Shown here in pieces: positions 8,764-15,397 of a DNA stretch of 27,906 bases. The notes under the pieces are model-generated. The model was not told where the DNA came from. It was given only the letters and a program-made list of their open reading frames with translations, and searched no databases. A program made the translations under genes and the position numbers. The stretch is from SXXH01 sp041165735 (GTDB lineage Bacteria; Planctomycetota; UBA1135; GCA-002686595), in assembly GCA_046341775.1 (NCBI GenBank), contig JBKDQQ010000025.1, positions 1 through 27,906 on the forward strand. The letters are read 5' to 3'. Each line of letters opens with the position of its first letter. Positions within the stretch are counted from its first letter, which is position 1.

Positions 8764-9864
8764 ATGAAGCACGCCAAGCACATCCTCGCCTTGCTCGCCC
8801 TGTGCGCGAGCGCGCCCGCCTGGGCCGTCCAAGCTCCCGCCGCGCAGGCGCCCGCCTCCAACCAGGACGCCAAGCAAGCCAGCACGCTCGGCGTTGGAGA
8901 CGCCGCTCCGGCGTTGAGCATCGCCAAGTGGATCAAGGGCCAGCCCGTCGAGAAGTTCGAGAAGGGCAAGGTCTACATGGTCGAGTTCTGGGCGACCTGG
9001 TGCGGTCCGTGCATCACCTCGATGCCGCACATCAGCGAGCTCCAGAAGAAGTACGCCGATCAAGGCTTCGTCGCCATCGGCGTCACCTCGACGGACACGC
9101 GCGGCAACACGCTCGAGAAGGTCGAGAAGATGGTGGCCGACAAGGGCGCGACGATGGGCTACACCGTGGCGTGGGACAAGGAACGCGCGACGAACGACGC
9201 GTTCATGCGCGCTGCCGAGCAGAACGGCATCCCGTGCAGCTTCCTCGTCGACCGCGAGGGCAAGATCGCCTACATCGGCCACCCGATGGGCATCGACAAG
9301 GTGCTCGAGCAGGTCGTCGCCGGCAAGCACGACATCGCCAAGCTCAAGGCCGAGGCCGCCGCCGCCAAGCTGGCCGAGCAAAGGGCGATGGCCATGCAGC
9401 AGGCGCTCGGACAGAAGATCCAGGCCAAGGACTGGGATGGCGTCGCCGTGCTGTGCGACGAGATGGCCGCGCTGGGCGGCGAGTTCGTCGAGCAGGGCGC
9501 GATGGTCAAGTTCCAGATCATGCTGTACCAGGCGAAGGACGCCGCGCGCGTGGCCGCGGCCGCCAAGGCGGCGCTCGAAGGCCCGTGCAAGGACAGCGGC
9601 AACGCGCTGAACGCCATGGCGTGGATGATGTGCGAAGACCGCCACAAGGTCGCCGGCCTCGACTACGCCTTGGCGGTCAAGATCGCCGAGCGCGCCAGCA
9701 CCCTGGCCGATGGCAAGGATCCGCAGGTGCTCGACACCTTGGCGCGCGCGCACTTCAAGAAGGGCGACCTCGCCAAGGCCATCGAGATCCAGAAGCAGGC
9801 CGTGGCCTTGGATCCCAACCTCAAGCCGACCCTCGACGAGTACGAAGCCGCCGCCAAGAAGTGA
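8764..9864 (+). CDS. Exported TlpA-like thioredoxin with helical C-terminal repeats
   Basis: The 366-residue protein has a signal peptide (cleavage after Ala-Trp-Ala, about residue 21), so it acts in the periplasm or is membrane-tethered. Residues about 42-190 are a TlpA/ResA-like thioredoxin fold with the redox motif WCGPC (79-83) and the cis-proline segment GIPCSFLVD (155-163). Residues about 205-366 are helical; the end (LARAHFKKGDLAKAIEIQKQAV) reads as a tetratricopeptide-like pair. Family members reduce or exchange disulfides in exported proteins or cytochrome maturation. The helical tail may recruit a partner (inference). Cys158, next to the cis-proline, is not usual in the family. It is followed by a very strong hairpin terminator. 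Confidence 0.9.
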   Translation: MKHAKHILALLALCASAPAWAVQAPAAQAPASNQDAKQASTLGVGDAAPALSIAKWIKGQPVEKFEKGKVYMVEFWATWCGPCITSMPHISELQKKYADQGFVAIGVTSTDTRGNTLEKVEKMVADKGATMGYTVAWDKERATNDAFMRAAEQNGIPCSFLVDREGKIAYIGHPMGIDKVLEQVVAGKHDIAKLKAEAAAAKLAEQRAMAMQQALGQKIQAKDWDGVAVLCDEMAALGGEFVEQGAMVKFQIMLYQAKDAARVAAAAKAALEGPCKDSGNALNAMAWMMCEDRHKVAGLDYALAVKIAERASTLADGKDPQVLDTLARAHFKKGDLAKAIEIQKQAVALDPNLKPTLDEYEAAAKK

Positions 9865-9915
9865 CCGTCGGCATCGGAAGGCCTTGGCTTGGCCCAAGGT
9901 CTGCCAGAGGCACGC

Positions 9916-9954
9916 GCGCGCCCGGCGGGAAGCCCCCGCCGGGCGCGCTGCCTT
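9916..9954 (+). terminator. Strong hairpin terminator after the TlpA-like gene
   Basis: A perfect 14-bp stem (9916-9929 with 9935-9948) closes a 5-nt loop, then TGCCTT follows. The stem is entirely G+C. It lies 52 nt after the stop codon. A smaller hairpin, CCTTGG/CCAAGG at 9882-9899, precedes it. Confidence 0.65.
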
Positions 9955-10059
9955 GACGACGGGTGCCCAGACGACGGGGGCCCAGACGACGGGGGCCCAG
10001 ACGCCGGGTGCCCAGACGACGGGTGCCCAGACGACGGGTGCACAGACGACGGGTGCACA
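9955..10059. repeat. 15-bp tandem repeat, seven copies
   Basis: Seven head-to-tail copies of GACGACGGGTGCCCA begin directly after the terminator. Copies 1 and 5 match the consensus. Copies 2 and 3 change GGGTG to GGGGG, copy 4 has GACGCC, and copies 6 and 7 end in GCACA. A decayed partial copy continues to about 10071. There are no spacers, so it is a minisatellite and not a CRISPR array. The unit is five codons long, but no credible gene covers it. Confidence 0.9.
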
Positions 10060-10140
10060 GGGGCGGGTGCATTGGGGACCGGTGCAGGGACGCGAATGGA
10101 AATCTACGTCGGATTCGCGCGTACAAGGCGATCTAGTCGA

Positions 10141-10190
10141 GGTCGACGGATCGCAATGCGCCCCAACTTGCCTCGTGGACTCCGTCGACC
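10141..10190. repeat. Perfect 10-bp inverted repeat with a 30-nt centre
   Basis: GGTCGACGGA (10141-10150) and TCCGTCGACC (10181-10190) are exact reverse complements. It could be an RNA stem-loop, a protein-binding site or the remnant of a mobile end; the sequence alone does not decide. Confidence 0.7.
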
Positions 10191-10252
10191 GGGGTCAAGG
10201 ACCGCCTGGCGAAGTTCGGGCTGGGAAGAGCGGCGGGTTGCGAGCAAGTGGG

Positions 10253-10312
10253 TGACAAGAGGCCAGATGACAAGAGGCCAGATGACGAGAGGCCAGATGA
10301 CGAGAAGCCCAT
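10253..10312. repeat. Second 15-bp tandem repeat, about four copies
   Basis: TGACAAGAGGCCAGA is repeated at 10253, 10268 and 10283, with a decayed fourth copy from 10298. Copies 3 and 4 carry TGACGAGA instead of TGACAAGA. The unit has the same length as the array at 9955-10059 but an unrelated sequence. Confidence 0.9.
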
Positions 10313-10334
10313 TGAAGCAGGATCGGTTGGCGGT

Positions 10335-10373
10335 TGGCTGGACGACGCTTGCGCCTGAGGCGAACGCCAGCCA
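10335..10373 (+). other. Nested hairpin upstream of the small membrane gene
   Basis: TGGCTGG (10335-10341) pairs with CCAGCCA (10367-10373). Inside, TTGCGCC and GGCGAA can pair with one bulged base around a TGA loop. It may be an RNA structure in the leader of the gene at 10466, or a terminator lacking a T-tract. Confidence 0.4.
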
Positions 10374-10465
10374 TGCGTGACCCATCCACCTGACGACCTT
10401 CCTTGCGACCGGCGGCATCACGACGGACACGATCCCGCGCACGACCAACGACGAGGACACGATCG

Positions 10466-10681
10466 ATGCGAATCCCGACGCTCATCCCCATGCTTTGCGC
10501 CGCATTCCTGCTGGCGGTCGCGGTGTTCTGCCTTCAGGGTTTCCTCGCGACCTTCGAGCCGACGACGGAGCCGGCGAACTTCATGGTGTTCCGCGCCGCC
10601 TACGCGATCTGCGGCGCGACGAGCGTGCTGGCCGCGTTCGTGCTTGTGTTGCGCCGCGTTCGTGGCGGTTCCGCGTCGTAG
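10466..10681 (+). CDS. Small two-helix membrane protein of unknown function
   Basis: The predicted product is 71 residues with two hydrophobic segments (about 5-27 and 42-62), a short polar loop containing EPTTEPAN and a basic C-terminal tail (RRVRGG). It is probably an inner-membrane hairpin. ATG 10466 is chosen because it begins the hydrophobic part and a GAGG Shine-Dalgarno-like site lies 9 nt upstream (10453-10456); starting at 10403 would add an Arg-rich, non-protein-like leader. I do not recognise a family. It is bracketed by tandem-repeat tracts and stands alone between the TlpA-like gene and the minus-strand cluster. The hydrophobicity pattern makes it more credible than other frames here, but it remains unproven. 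Confidence 0.55.
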   Translation: MRIPTLIPMLCAAFLLAVAVFCLQGFLATFEPTTEPANFMVFRAAYAICGATSVLAAFVLVLRRVRGGSAS

Positions 10682-10730
10682 GCCGCGTGCCGTCGACGGC
10701 GCGATGCCCAGCGCCCAATGTGCGACGCCG

Positions 10731-10823
10731 GATGTATGGTGCGCGATGTACGGTGCGCGATGTTCGGCAAGCGACGGCCAGCGACGGCAAGCAAACGACG
10801 GCAAGCGAACGACGGCCAGCGAC
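10731..10823. repeat. Degenerate tandem repeats with 14-bp and 10-bp units
   Basis: Three 14-bp units start at 10731, 10745 and 10759 (GATGTAYGGTGCGC and a diverged copy). Two 10-bp units follow (GACGGCMAGC at 10773 and 10783), then two 14-bp units (RAACGACGGCMAGC at 10793 and 10807). The array lies in the spacer 10682-10916 between convergent genes, where no gene is seen. Confidence 0.7.
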
Positions 10824-10916
10824 TGGCGTGCAGGGTCAATCCTCCAAGGCACCCCAGTCAGGGCACGCCATTTCGTGCGCGTTGCGGGCAGCTCGTCCCG
10901 GTCGCGAGGCCGCGCC

Positions 10917-12041
10917 TCAACCGTTCTCGGCGCGCGACTTGACCACTTCGAGGATGGCGCCCTGGATGTCGGACATGACGAGGTCCGACCACCAACCCGC
11001 GTAGGCGTTGAAGCGCGTCGACAGGCGATGCCTGCTCGAAAGGTGCAGGCGAACGCGATCCGGCGCGAGAAGTTCGAGGCGGTACTCGCCCTCGAGCACA
11101 TCGAAGTACGGGCCGCCGATCGCGACATGCTCGTCGAGCGCCTCGGGCGGCACCGGATCGGCGACGATGGTGAAGGCGAGGTGCTCGCGTGGCCGCCAGA
11201 TGGTCACCGTCTCGGTGAACACCAGGCCGCGCTCGAAGCTCGCCTTGCGCACCGCGCCGGTTCCTTCGTGGGAGAGCGTGGCCTCGATCGGCCGCGGGAA
11301 GCCGAGCAGGTGCGACACGCGCCACGGCAGGTCGTCGGGCGCGATGGCGCGCACGCGCGCGATCTCGCGCCAGACTGTTTCGCTCGGCGCTTCGATGTCG
11401 ATCGTGTTCTCCGTCGTTCGCAGTTGCAGCGGCGGCTCGATTCCATGCTCGAGACGCGCCGCACCCAGCGGCAGCAGCGCCGTGCCGACGGCCGCGAAGC
11501 CCATCGCGTGGCTGGACAGCGAGCGCAACATCAAGCCCAACGCTCCGCCAGCGGAGGCCGAAGCCAGCATCAAGGGCAGCGCCATCAAGGCGCAGATGAC
11601 GCCCTCGTGCCCGGTGAGGAGCGTGATGGAGACGGAGATGGCGACGCAGGCCCAAGGAAGCAGGAGGGCCGTGGCCCAAGTGGGTTGCTCGCGCGGCGGC
11701 GGCTCGCCGGGTTCGGTTGTCGTCCAAGTCGCCCGGGGCGCGGGGCGCAGGAGCACGATCGCGAGCACGCCCATGGCGAAGGGCACGCCCGAGAGGAAGC
11801 CGAGCGTCATCACCGCCAGCCATTCGCCGCTGCTGAAGGTGGTGCGCAGCAGCACGCCATACAAGACGCCGATGCCGGCGGACGCGGCGGGGGCGATCCA
11901 CAGTCGCCAGCCTTGCCCCGTCAAGCGGCGCGAGCGCGAGGCCGCGGTCAACGCCAAGACGGCGGCCGCCAGGCCGCACAACGCCATCGCCAGCATCCAT
12001 GCCGGCACGGCGAGTTCATCCGCGGGTGATTGCTCCATCAT
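10917..12041 (-). CDS. Membrane protein with C-terminal SRPBCC domain
   Basis: The 374-residue product has about six hydrophobic segments (near residues 12-34, 47-65, 74-98, 122-142, 147-172 and 177-195), followed from about 205 by a soluble domain. That domain reads as an SRPBCC/START-like fold (ENTIDIEAPSETVWREIARV, YRLELLAPDRVRLHLSSRHRLS, and a C-terminal helix ending in EVVKSRAENG). SRPBCC domains form a deep cavity for hydrophobic ligands, so a lipid or pigment role is possible, but no function can be named. The start is the first of two adjacent ATG codons. It begins only 20 nt after the purE stop codon, so it is probably co-transcribed with purE. Confidence 0.75.
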   Translation of the reverse strand: MMEQSPADELAVPAWMLAMALCGLAAAVLALTAASRSRRLTGQGWRLWIAPAASAGIGVLYGVLLRTTFSSGEWLAVMTLGFLSGVPFAMGVLAIVLLRPAPRATWTTTEPGEPPPREQPTWATALLLPWACVAISVSITLLTGHEGVICALMALPLMLASASAGGALGLMLRSLSSHAMGFAAVGTALLPLGAARLEHGIEPPLQLRTTENTIDIEAPSETVWREIARVRAIAPDDLPWRVSHLLGFPRPIEATLSHEGTGAVRKASFERGLVFTETVTIWRPREHLAFTIVADPVPPEALDEHVAIGGPYFDVLEGEYRLELLAPDRVRLHLSSRHRLSTRFNAYAGWWSDLVMSDIQGAILEVVKSRAENG

Positions 12042-12061
12042 GTCCGTGGAACCCGTCCCGC

Positions 12062-12607
12062 TCAGCCTTGCCGCAGCAGGTCGACGAGCTTCTCGTTCTT
12101 CTTGCGCGACGCTTCGGCTTGCGTGCGCATCCAATCCTCGTAGCGCGCGCGCAGCCGCGCGTCGTGCGCGGCCAGCATGCGCACCGCCAGCAATCCCGCG
12201 TTGCGGCCGTTGCCGATGCCGACCGTGGCCGTGGGCACTCCGGCGGGCATCTGCACGATCGAGAACAACGAGTCGAGGCCCTTCAAGGCGTGCGTCTCGA
12301 TCGGCACGCCGACGACGGGCAGCGCCGTGTGGCTCGCCACCATGCCGGGCAGGTGCGCCGCGCCGCCCGCGCCGGCGATGATGATCTTCAAGCCGCGCGC
12401 CGCCGCGCCGCGGGCGTACTCGGCCATGTCGTCGGGCGTGCGGTGCGCGCTGACGACGCGCACCTCGTGGGGGATGCCGAACTCGGCCAAGGCGTCGGCC
12501 GCGAGCTTCATGGTGCCGAAGTCGGAATCGCTGCCCATGATCACGCCGACGAGCGGGGCGGCGGACTGCTTGGAACGGGAAGTGGAGCCGGGCTTCTTGG
12601 TGGCCAT
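12062..12607 (-). CDS. purE: N5-carboxyaminoimidazole ribonucleotide mutase
   Basis: The 181-residue protein has the size of class I PurE plus a short N-terminal tail of about 17 residues. It has GSDSD (25-29), SAHRTP (53-58) and AGGAAHLPG (about 79-88), the phosphate- and substrate-binding motifs of the family. The enzyme converts N5-CAIR to CAIR in the cytoplasm. Presence of purK next door supports the bacterial two-step route over the animal-type carboxylase. The gap from purK is 70 nt, long enough for a separate promoter (see 12653-12658). The ATG choice gives a basic N-terminal tail; the fold itself starts near residue 18. Confidence 0.96.
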   Translation of the reverse strand: MATKKPGSTSRSKQSAAPLVGVIMGSDSDFGTMKLAADALAEFGIPHEVRVVSAHRTPDDMAEYARGAAARGLKIIIAGAGGAAHLPGMVASHTALPVVGVPIETHALKGLDSLFSIVQMPAGVPTATVGIGNGRNAGLLAVRMLAAHDARLRARYEDWMRTQAEASRKKNEKLVDLLRQG

Positions 12608-12652
12608 GGTGCGCTGGGTGCGGCGCGCGTGGTCGACGCGCGCGGCGCACAG

Positions 12653-12658
12653 AGCCTA
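12653..12658 (-). promoter_or_regulatory. Possible -10 box for purE
   Basis: TAGGCT on the minus strand lies 45 nt before the purE ATG, within the core CTAGGCTCT. A near-identical core, CTAGACTCT, lies upstream of mrp. No strong -35 element is visible. Confidence 0.3.
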
Positions 12659-12677
12659 GCGCAAGGCGCGCGGCGGA

Positions 12678-13850
12678 TCAGCCGCCGAAGCGGATGGCGG
12701 CCGCGGCGCGCTCGGCGCGCGCCAGGACCTCGCGCGGATCGTCGCCGATGGCGGTCACATGGCCCATCTTGCGGCCCTTCGACGAGGCGTCCTTGCCGTA
12801 GATGTGCACGGCCACGCCGCGCTCGGCGAGGGCGGCTTCCAATCCGGCCGGTCGAGCCGGTCCCGGGCCGGAGCCCAGCAAGTTGACCATCACGGCGCAG
12901 CGCGCGCGCAGCGCCGTCGAGCCCAGCGGCAGTCCCATCGCGGCGCGCACATGGTTCTCGAACTGCGAGCACTCGCAGCCTTCGATCGTGTAGTGCCCGG
13001 TGTTGTGGACGCGCGGCGCGATCTCGTTGACCAGCACCTCGCCGTCCTTCTTCAAGAAGAGCTCCATGCCGAAGGCGCCCACGCCGCCGACGGAGTCGAT
13101 GGCCGCGAGCGCGATCTGCGTGGCGCGACGCGCGATGTCGAGGCTGGCGTCGGCCGGAGCCACGACGACGCGGCAGATGTGGTCGGCGTTGATCGTCTCG
13201 ACCAAGGGGTAGGCGACGCGCTCGCCGTCGTGGGCGCGCACGGCGACGATGGCGAGCTCGCGCTCGAACGGGCAGAACGCCTCGACGTACAGGCCGGAGC
13301 CGCCGAGCCTGGCCCAGGCCGCGTCCAGTTCGTGCTCGCCGCGCACGGTCGCGTTGCCCTTGCCGTCGTAGCCGTTGCGGCGCTTCTTCAGCACCACCGG
13401 CCAACCGTGGGCGCGCGCGAAGAGCACCGCGTCCGCGGGCGACTCCACCGCCGCGAAGCGCGGCAGCGGCAGTCCGGCCTGCGCGAAGGCGGTCTTCTGC
13501 AGGAACTTGTCCTGCACGGTCGCCATCGTGGCCGAACCGGGGCGCACGATCGCGCCGTGTTGTTCGGCGTGGCGCAAGGCGCGCGCGTCGACGAACTCGT
13601 TCTCGAGCGTGACCACATCGCATTGGCGCGCGAGGGCCGCGACCTCCTCGCCGTCGTCCCAATCGCCGCGCAAGGTGGCGGCGGCGAGGTGGCGCGCGGG
13701 GAAGCGCTCGGCGCGCTCGAGGATGCACACCTCGATGCCCAGTTGCGACGCGGCTTGCGCGCACATCTTGGCCAGTTGCCCGCCGCCGATGATGCCCAGC
13801 GTGCCGAGGCCGGTCTTCGCGCCCGCCGCGGTGGTGCCCGTCGCGCCCAT
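12678..13850 (-). CDS. purK: N5-carboxyaminoimidazole ribonucleotide synthase
   Basis: The 390-residue ATP-grasp enzyme makes N5-CAIR from AIR, bicarbonate and ATP, the substrate of PurE. Visible motifs are GIIGGGQLAKM (19-29), the ATP-grasp segment KKRRNGYDGKGN (155-166), FERELAIVAVR in the metal/ATP site, and NEIAPRVHNTGHYTIEGC near residue 280, which is highly characteristic of PurK. Length is normal apart from an N-terminal tail of about 16 residues. The start is supported by a -10 box 9 nt upstream. It is the first gene of a purK-purE-SRPBCC run and is separated from mrp by a terminator. Confidence 0.96.
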   Translation of the reverse strand: MGATGTTAAGAKTGLGTLGIIGGGQLAKMCAQAASQLGIEVCILERAERFPARHLAAATLRGDWDDGEEVAALARQCDVVTLENEFVDARALRHAEQHGAIVRPGSATMATVQDKFLQKTAFAQAGLPLPRFAAVESPADAVLFARAHGWPVVLKKRRNGYDGKGNATVRGEHELDAAWARLGGSGLYVEAFCPFERELAIVAVRAHDGERVAYPLVETINADHICRVVVAPADASLDIARRATQIALAAIDSVGGVGAFGMELFLKKDGEVLVNEIAPRVHNTGHYTIEGCECSQFENHVRAAMGLPLGSTALRARCAVMVNLLGSGPGPARPAGLEAALAERGVAVHIYGKDASSKGRKMGHVTAIGDDPREVLARAERAAAAIRFGG

Positions 13851-13859
13851 GAGGCGCAC

Positions 13860-13865
13860 AGGATA
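13860..13865 (-). promoter_or_regulatory. -10 box of purK, near-leaderless type
   Basis: On the minus strand TATCCT ends 9 nt before the purK ATG, predicting a leader of at most about 2 nt. It lies just downstream of the 19-bp repeat tract. Confidence 0.5.
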
Positions 13866-13872
13866 GGAAACC

Positions 13873-13917
13873 GGAGGCGCGGGGGGGAAACGAAGGCGCG
13901 GGGGGAAAACGAAGGCG
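13873..13917. repeat. 19-bp tandem repeat, about 2.4 copies
   Basis: GRAGGCGCGGGGGGGAAAC-like units lie at 13873-13891 and 13892-13910, with a partial third at 13911-13917. On the minus strand each copy supplies a TTCGTTT-type tract, one of which forms the tail of the mrp terminator. Confidence 0.75.
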
Positions 13918-13936
13918 TCCGCGCATGGCGGACGCC
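13906..13936 (-). terminator. Rho-independent terminator of mrp
   Basis: On the minus strand a perfect 9-bp stem (13928-13936 with 13914-13922, 5-nt loop) is followed at once by TTCGTTTT (13913-13906). It is the only terminator in the window with both a strong stem and a T-rich tail. Confidence 0.75.
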
Positions 13937-13948
13937 CGCGACGATCGG

Positions 13949-13974
13949 CGCGCCGCCACGATGGCGGCGGCGCG
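13949..13974 (-). terminator. First GC hairpin after mrp
   Basis: A 9-bp stem (13949-13957 with 13966-13974) with an 8-nt loop starts 4 nt past the mrp stop codon. It lacks a T-tract and probably acts with the hairpin at 13906-13936, for example in protecting the 3' end. Confidence 0.4.
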
Positions 13975-13978
13975 GCGG

Positions 13979-15121
13979 CTATTGCAGCACGGGCAGGGAC
14001 GCGAACGACTTGATGGCGACGCGTTGCGCGACCTTGCCGGCCAGTTCGATGAAGCGCTTGGCCACCACGCTGTCGGGCTCGGCCACGACGACCGGCGCGC
14101 CGAGGTCGCCACCGGCGCGCACCGCGGGTTCGAGGGGCAGGCGTCCGACGACGGGGAAGCCGTGCCGCACGGCGAGCCGATCCGCTCCGCCGCTGCCGAA
14201 CACGTCGACGACCACCGCGAAGCGTCCTTGCGCATCGGTGGTGGCGCGCAGTTGCTTGCCCGCGACCGCGAAGTCGACGGCGGTGCCGTCCCTCGCGCCG
14301 GCGACGGTTCCGCGCACGGTCATGCCGCTCATGTTCTCGACGATGCCGAGGATCTCGACGTTCACCTGCTTGAACATGGTGATCGCCTTGCCGACGTCGA
14401 AGGTCGACACGGCCTGCGGCGTCGTCACCAGCACCGCGCCGGAGAGCGGCACGATCTGCGCCAGGGACAGTTGCGCGTCGCCGGTGCCCGGCGGCATGTC
14501 GACGACGAGGTAGTCGAGCTGGCCCCACTGCACGTCGCCGAGGAACTGCTCGATGAGCTTGTGGATCATCGGGCCGCGCCACACGACGGGCTTCTCCTCC
14601 TCGAGCAGGTAGCCGATCGACATCGTCTTGATGCCGTGGTTCTCGAGCGGGAGGAGCTTGCCGTTGGCCGTCTCGGGTTCATCCCGGATGCCCATCATCA
14701 TCGGCACGTCGGGGCCGTACACATCGGCGTCTAGCAGGCCGACCTTGGCCCCGAGGCGGCCGAGGGCGCAGGCGAGGTTGACGGCCACGGTGCTCTTGCC
14801 GACGCCGCCCTTGCCGGAGGACACGGCGATGATGTGGCGCACGCCCTCGGCCAACTTGCGCGGCGGGCCGGAAGGCTTGGTCACGGCCGTCATCTCGACG
14901 GCGACGGACACGACGCCCGGCAAGGCGCGGATCGCGTCCTCGGCTTGCTGCTTGAGCTTGTCCTTCACCGGGCAGGCCGGAGTGGTCAGGTTGATCGTCA
15001 CCTTGACCGCGCCGTCGCAGACGGCGTTCTGCGTGACGAAGCCCAGCGACACGATGTCCTGGTGGAGGTCGGGATCCTGCACGGAGCGCAGGGCGTCGAG
15101 GACTTGTTCCTTGGTGACCAT
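13979..15121 (-). CDS. mrp: Mrp/ApbC-type P-loop ATPase lacking the CxxC motif
   Basis: The 380-residue protein has an N-terminal MIP18/DUF59 domain (residues 1-80, DPDLHQDIVSLGFV and TTPACP) and an Mrp/NBP35 deviant-Walker ATPase (SSGKGGVGKST at 101-111, DADVYGPDVP at 131-140, VVDMPPGTGD at 206-215). Family members bind and hand over [4Fe-4S] clusters in the cytoplasm. After VENMSG (261-266) the family normally shows a short segment with the CxxC that holds the bridging cluster. Here that segment is replaced by about 40 residues (267-307) without any cysteine, and the normal sequence resumes at VFGSGG and RLPLEP. The frame is continuous, so this is not a frameshift. Two hairpins terminate the message. 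Confidence 0.92.
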   Translation of the reverse strand: MVTKEQVLDALRSVQDPDLHQDIVSLGFVTQNAVCDGAVKVTINLTTPACPVKDKLKQQAEDAIRALPGVVSVAVEMTAVTKPSGPPRKLAEGVRHIIAVSSGKGGVGKSTVAVNLACALGRLGAKVGLLDADVYGPDVPMMMGIRDEPETANGKLLPLENHGIKTMSIGYLLEEEKPVVWRGPMIHKLIEQFLGDVQWGQLDYLVVDMPPGTGDAQLSLAQIVPLSGAVLVTTPQAVSTFDVGKAITMFKQVNVEILGIVENMSGMTVRGTVAGARDGTAVDFAVAGKQLRATTDAQGRFAVVVDVFGSGGADRLAVRHGFPVVGRLPLEPAVRAGGDLGAPVVVAEPDSVVAKRFIELAGKVAQRVAIKSFASLPVLQ

Positions 15122-15153
15122 GGTGGGGGTGCCGCGCGGAAGGCGGGCGGAAG

Positions 15154-15159
15154 AGTCTA
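15154..15159 (-). promoter_or_regulatory. Possible -10 box of mrp
   Basis: TAGACT on the minus strand, inside CTAGACTCT, lies 32 nt before the ATG, giving a leader of roughly 25 nt. The same core precedes purE. A Shine-Dalgarno site is not obvious. Confidence 0.35.
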
Positions 15160-15397
15160 GGCGCGCGGCGCGTTCCCACCAAGGCGTCCATCGCGCGGCC
15201 TTGCGCGGGATGCGCCGAACCGCTCAGGGGAACGCGGGTTGCAGGTCGCCGGAGGGGACTCGAGGCGCTCGCGGCCCGTGCTTGCGTCGAGCGGCGCGCG
15301 AAGTCGATCGGACGAGAATCCAGCGCGCATGGGCCTGCGCATCCACGCCTGCGTCGCGAGGGAGGAGTGGCGCGCCGCCCGCTCGACATCCGGTCGG

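Larger units (their letters stand above)
10060..10465. other. Non-coding stretch between two tandem arrays and the small membrane gene
   Basis: No convincing gene is seen. The stretch contains a 10-bp inverted repeat (10141-10190), a second 15-bp tandem array (10253-10312) and a nested hairpin (10335-10373). The part at about 10090-10150 is lower in G+C than the surroundings. Reading frames that cross it owe their length to the high G+C content and encode only low-complexity sequence. Confidence 0.55.

Noticed and set aside
6802..9897. Minus-strand open frame of 1031 codons
   Set aside because: It is antisense to two well-supported genes, has skewed His/Arg/Gly composition and no domain.
6669..9956. 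Very long plus-strand open frame (1095 codons) overlapping the OPT and TlpA-like genes
   Set aside because: It encodes Arg/Gly/Ala-rich low-complexity sequence, the usual shadow of real genes at high G+C, and both real genes in the other frame have clear family motifs.
9955..10312. Possible CRISPR array
   Set aside because: Repeats are directly adjacent with no spacers, units are only 15 bp and no cas gene is near.
9889..10380. Open frame reading DDGCP-type repeats through the 15-bp array
   Set aside because: Its regularity comes only from the 15-bp period; flanking sequence is not protein-like and no start signal is seen.
10377..12029. Plus-strand open frame of 550 codons across the repeat island and the SRPBCC gene
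   Set aside because: Low-complexity sequence, antisense to a protein with clear membrane helices and an SRPBCC domain.
12671..12687. Hairpin CGGCGG-ATCAG-CCGCCG at the purK stop codon as a terminator
   Set aside because: It overlaps the coding end, has a stem of six pairs and no T-tract; common by chance at this G+C.
14201..14323. Mrp insert as a frameshift artefact
   Set aside because: The frame is the same before and after the insert, and the insert itself is protein-like, so a double frameshift is unlikely.
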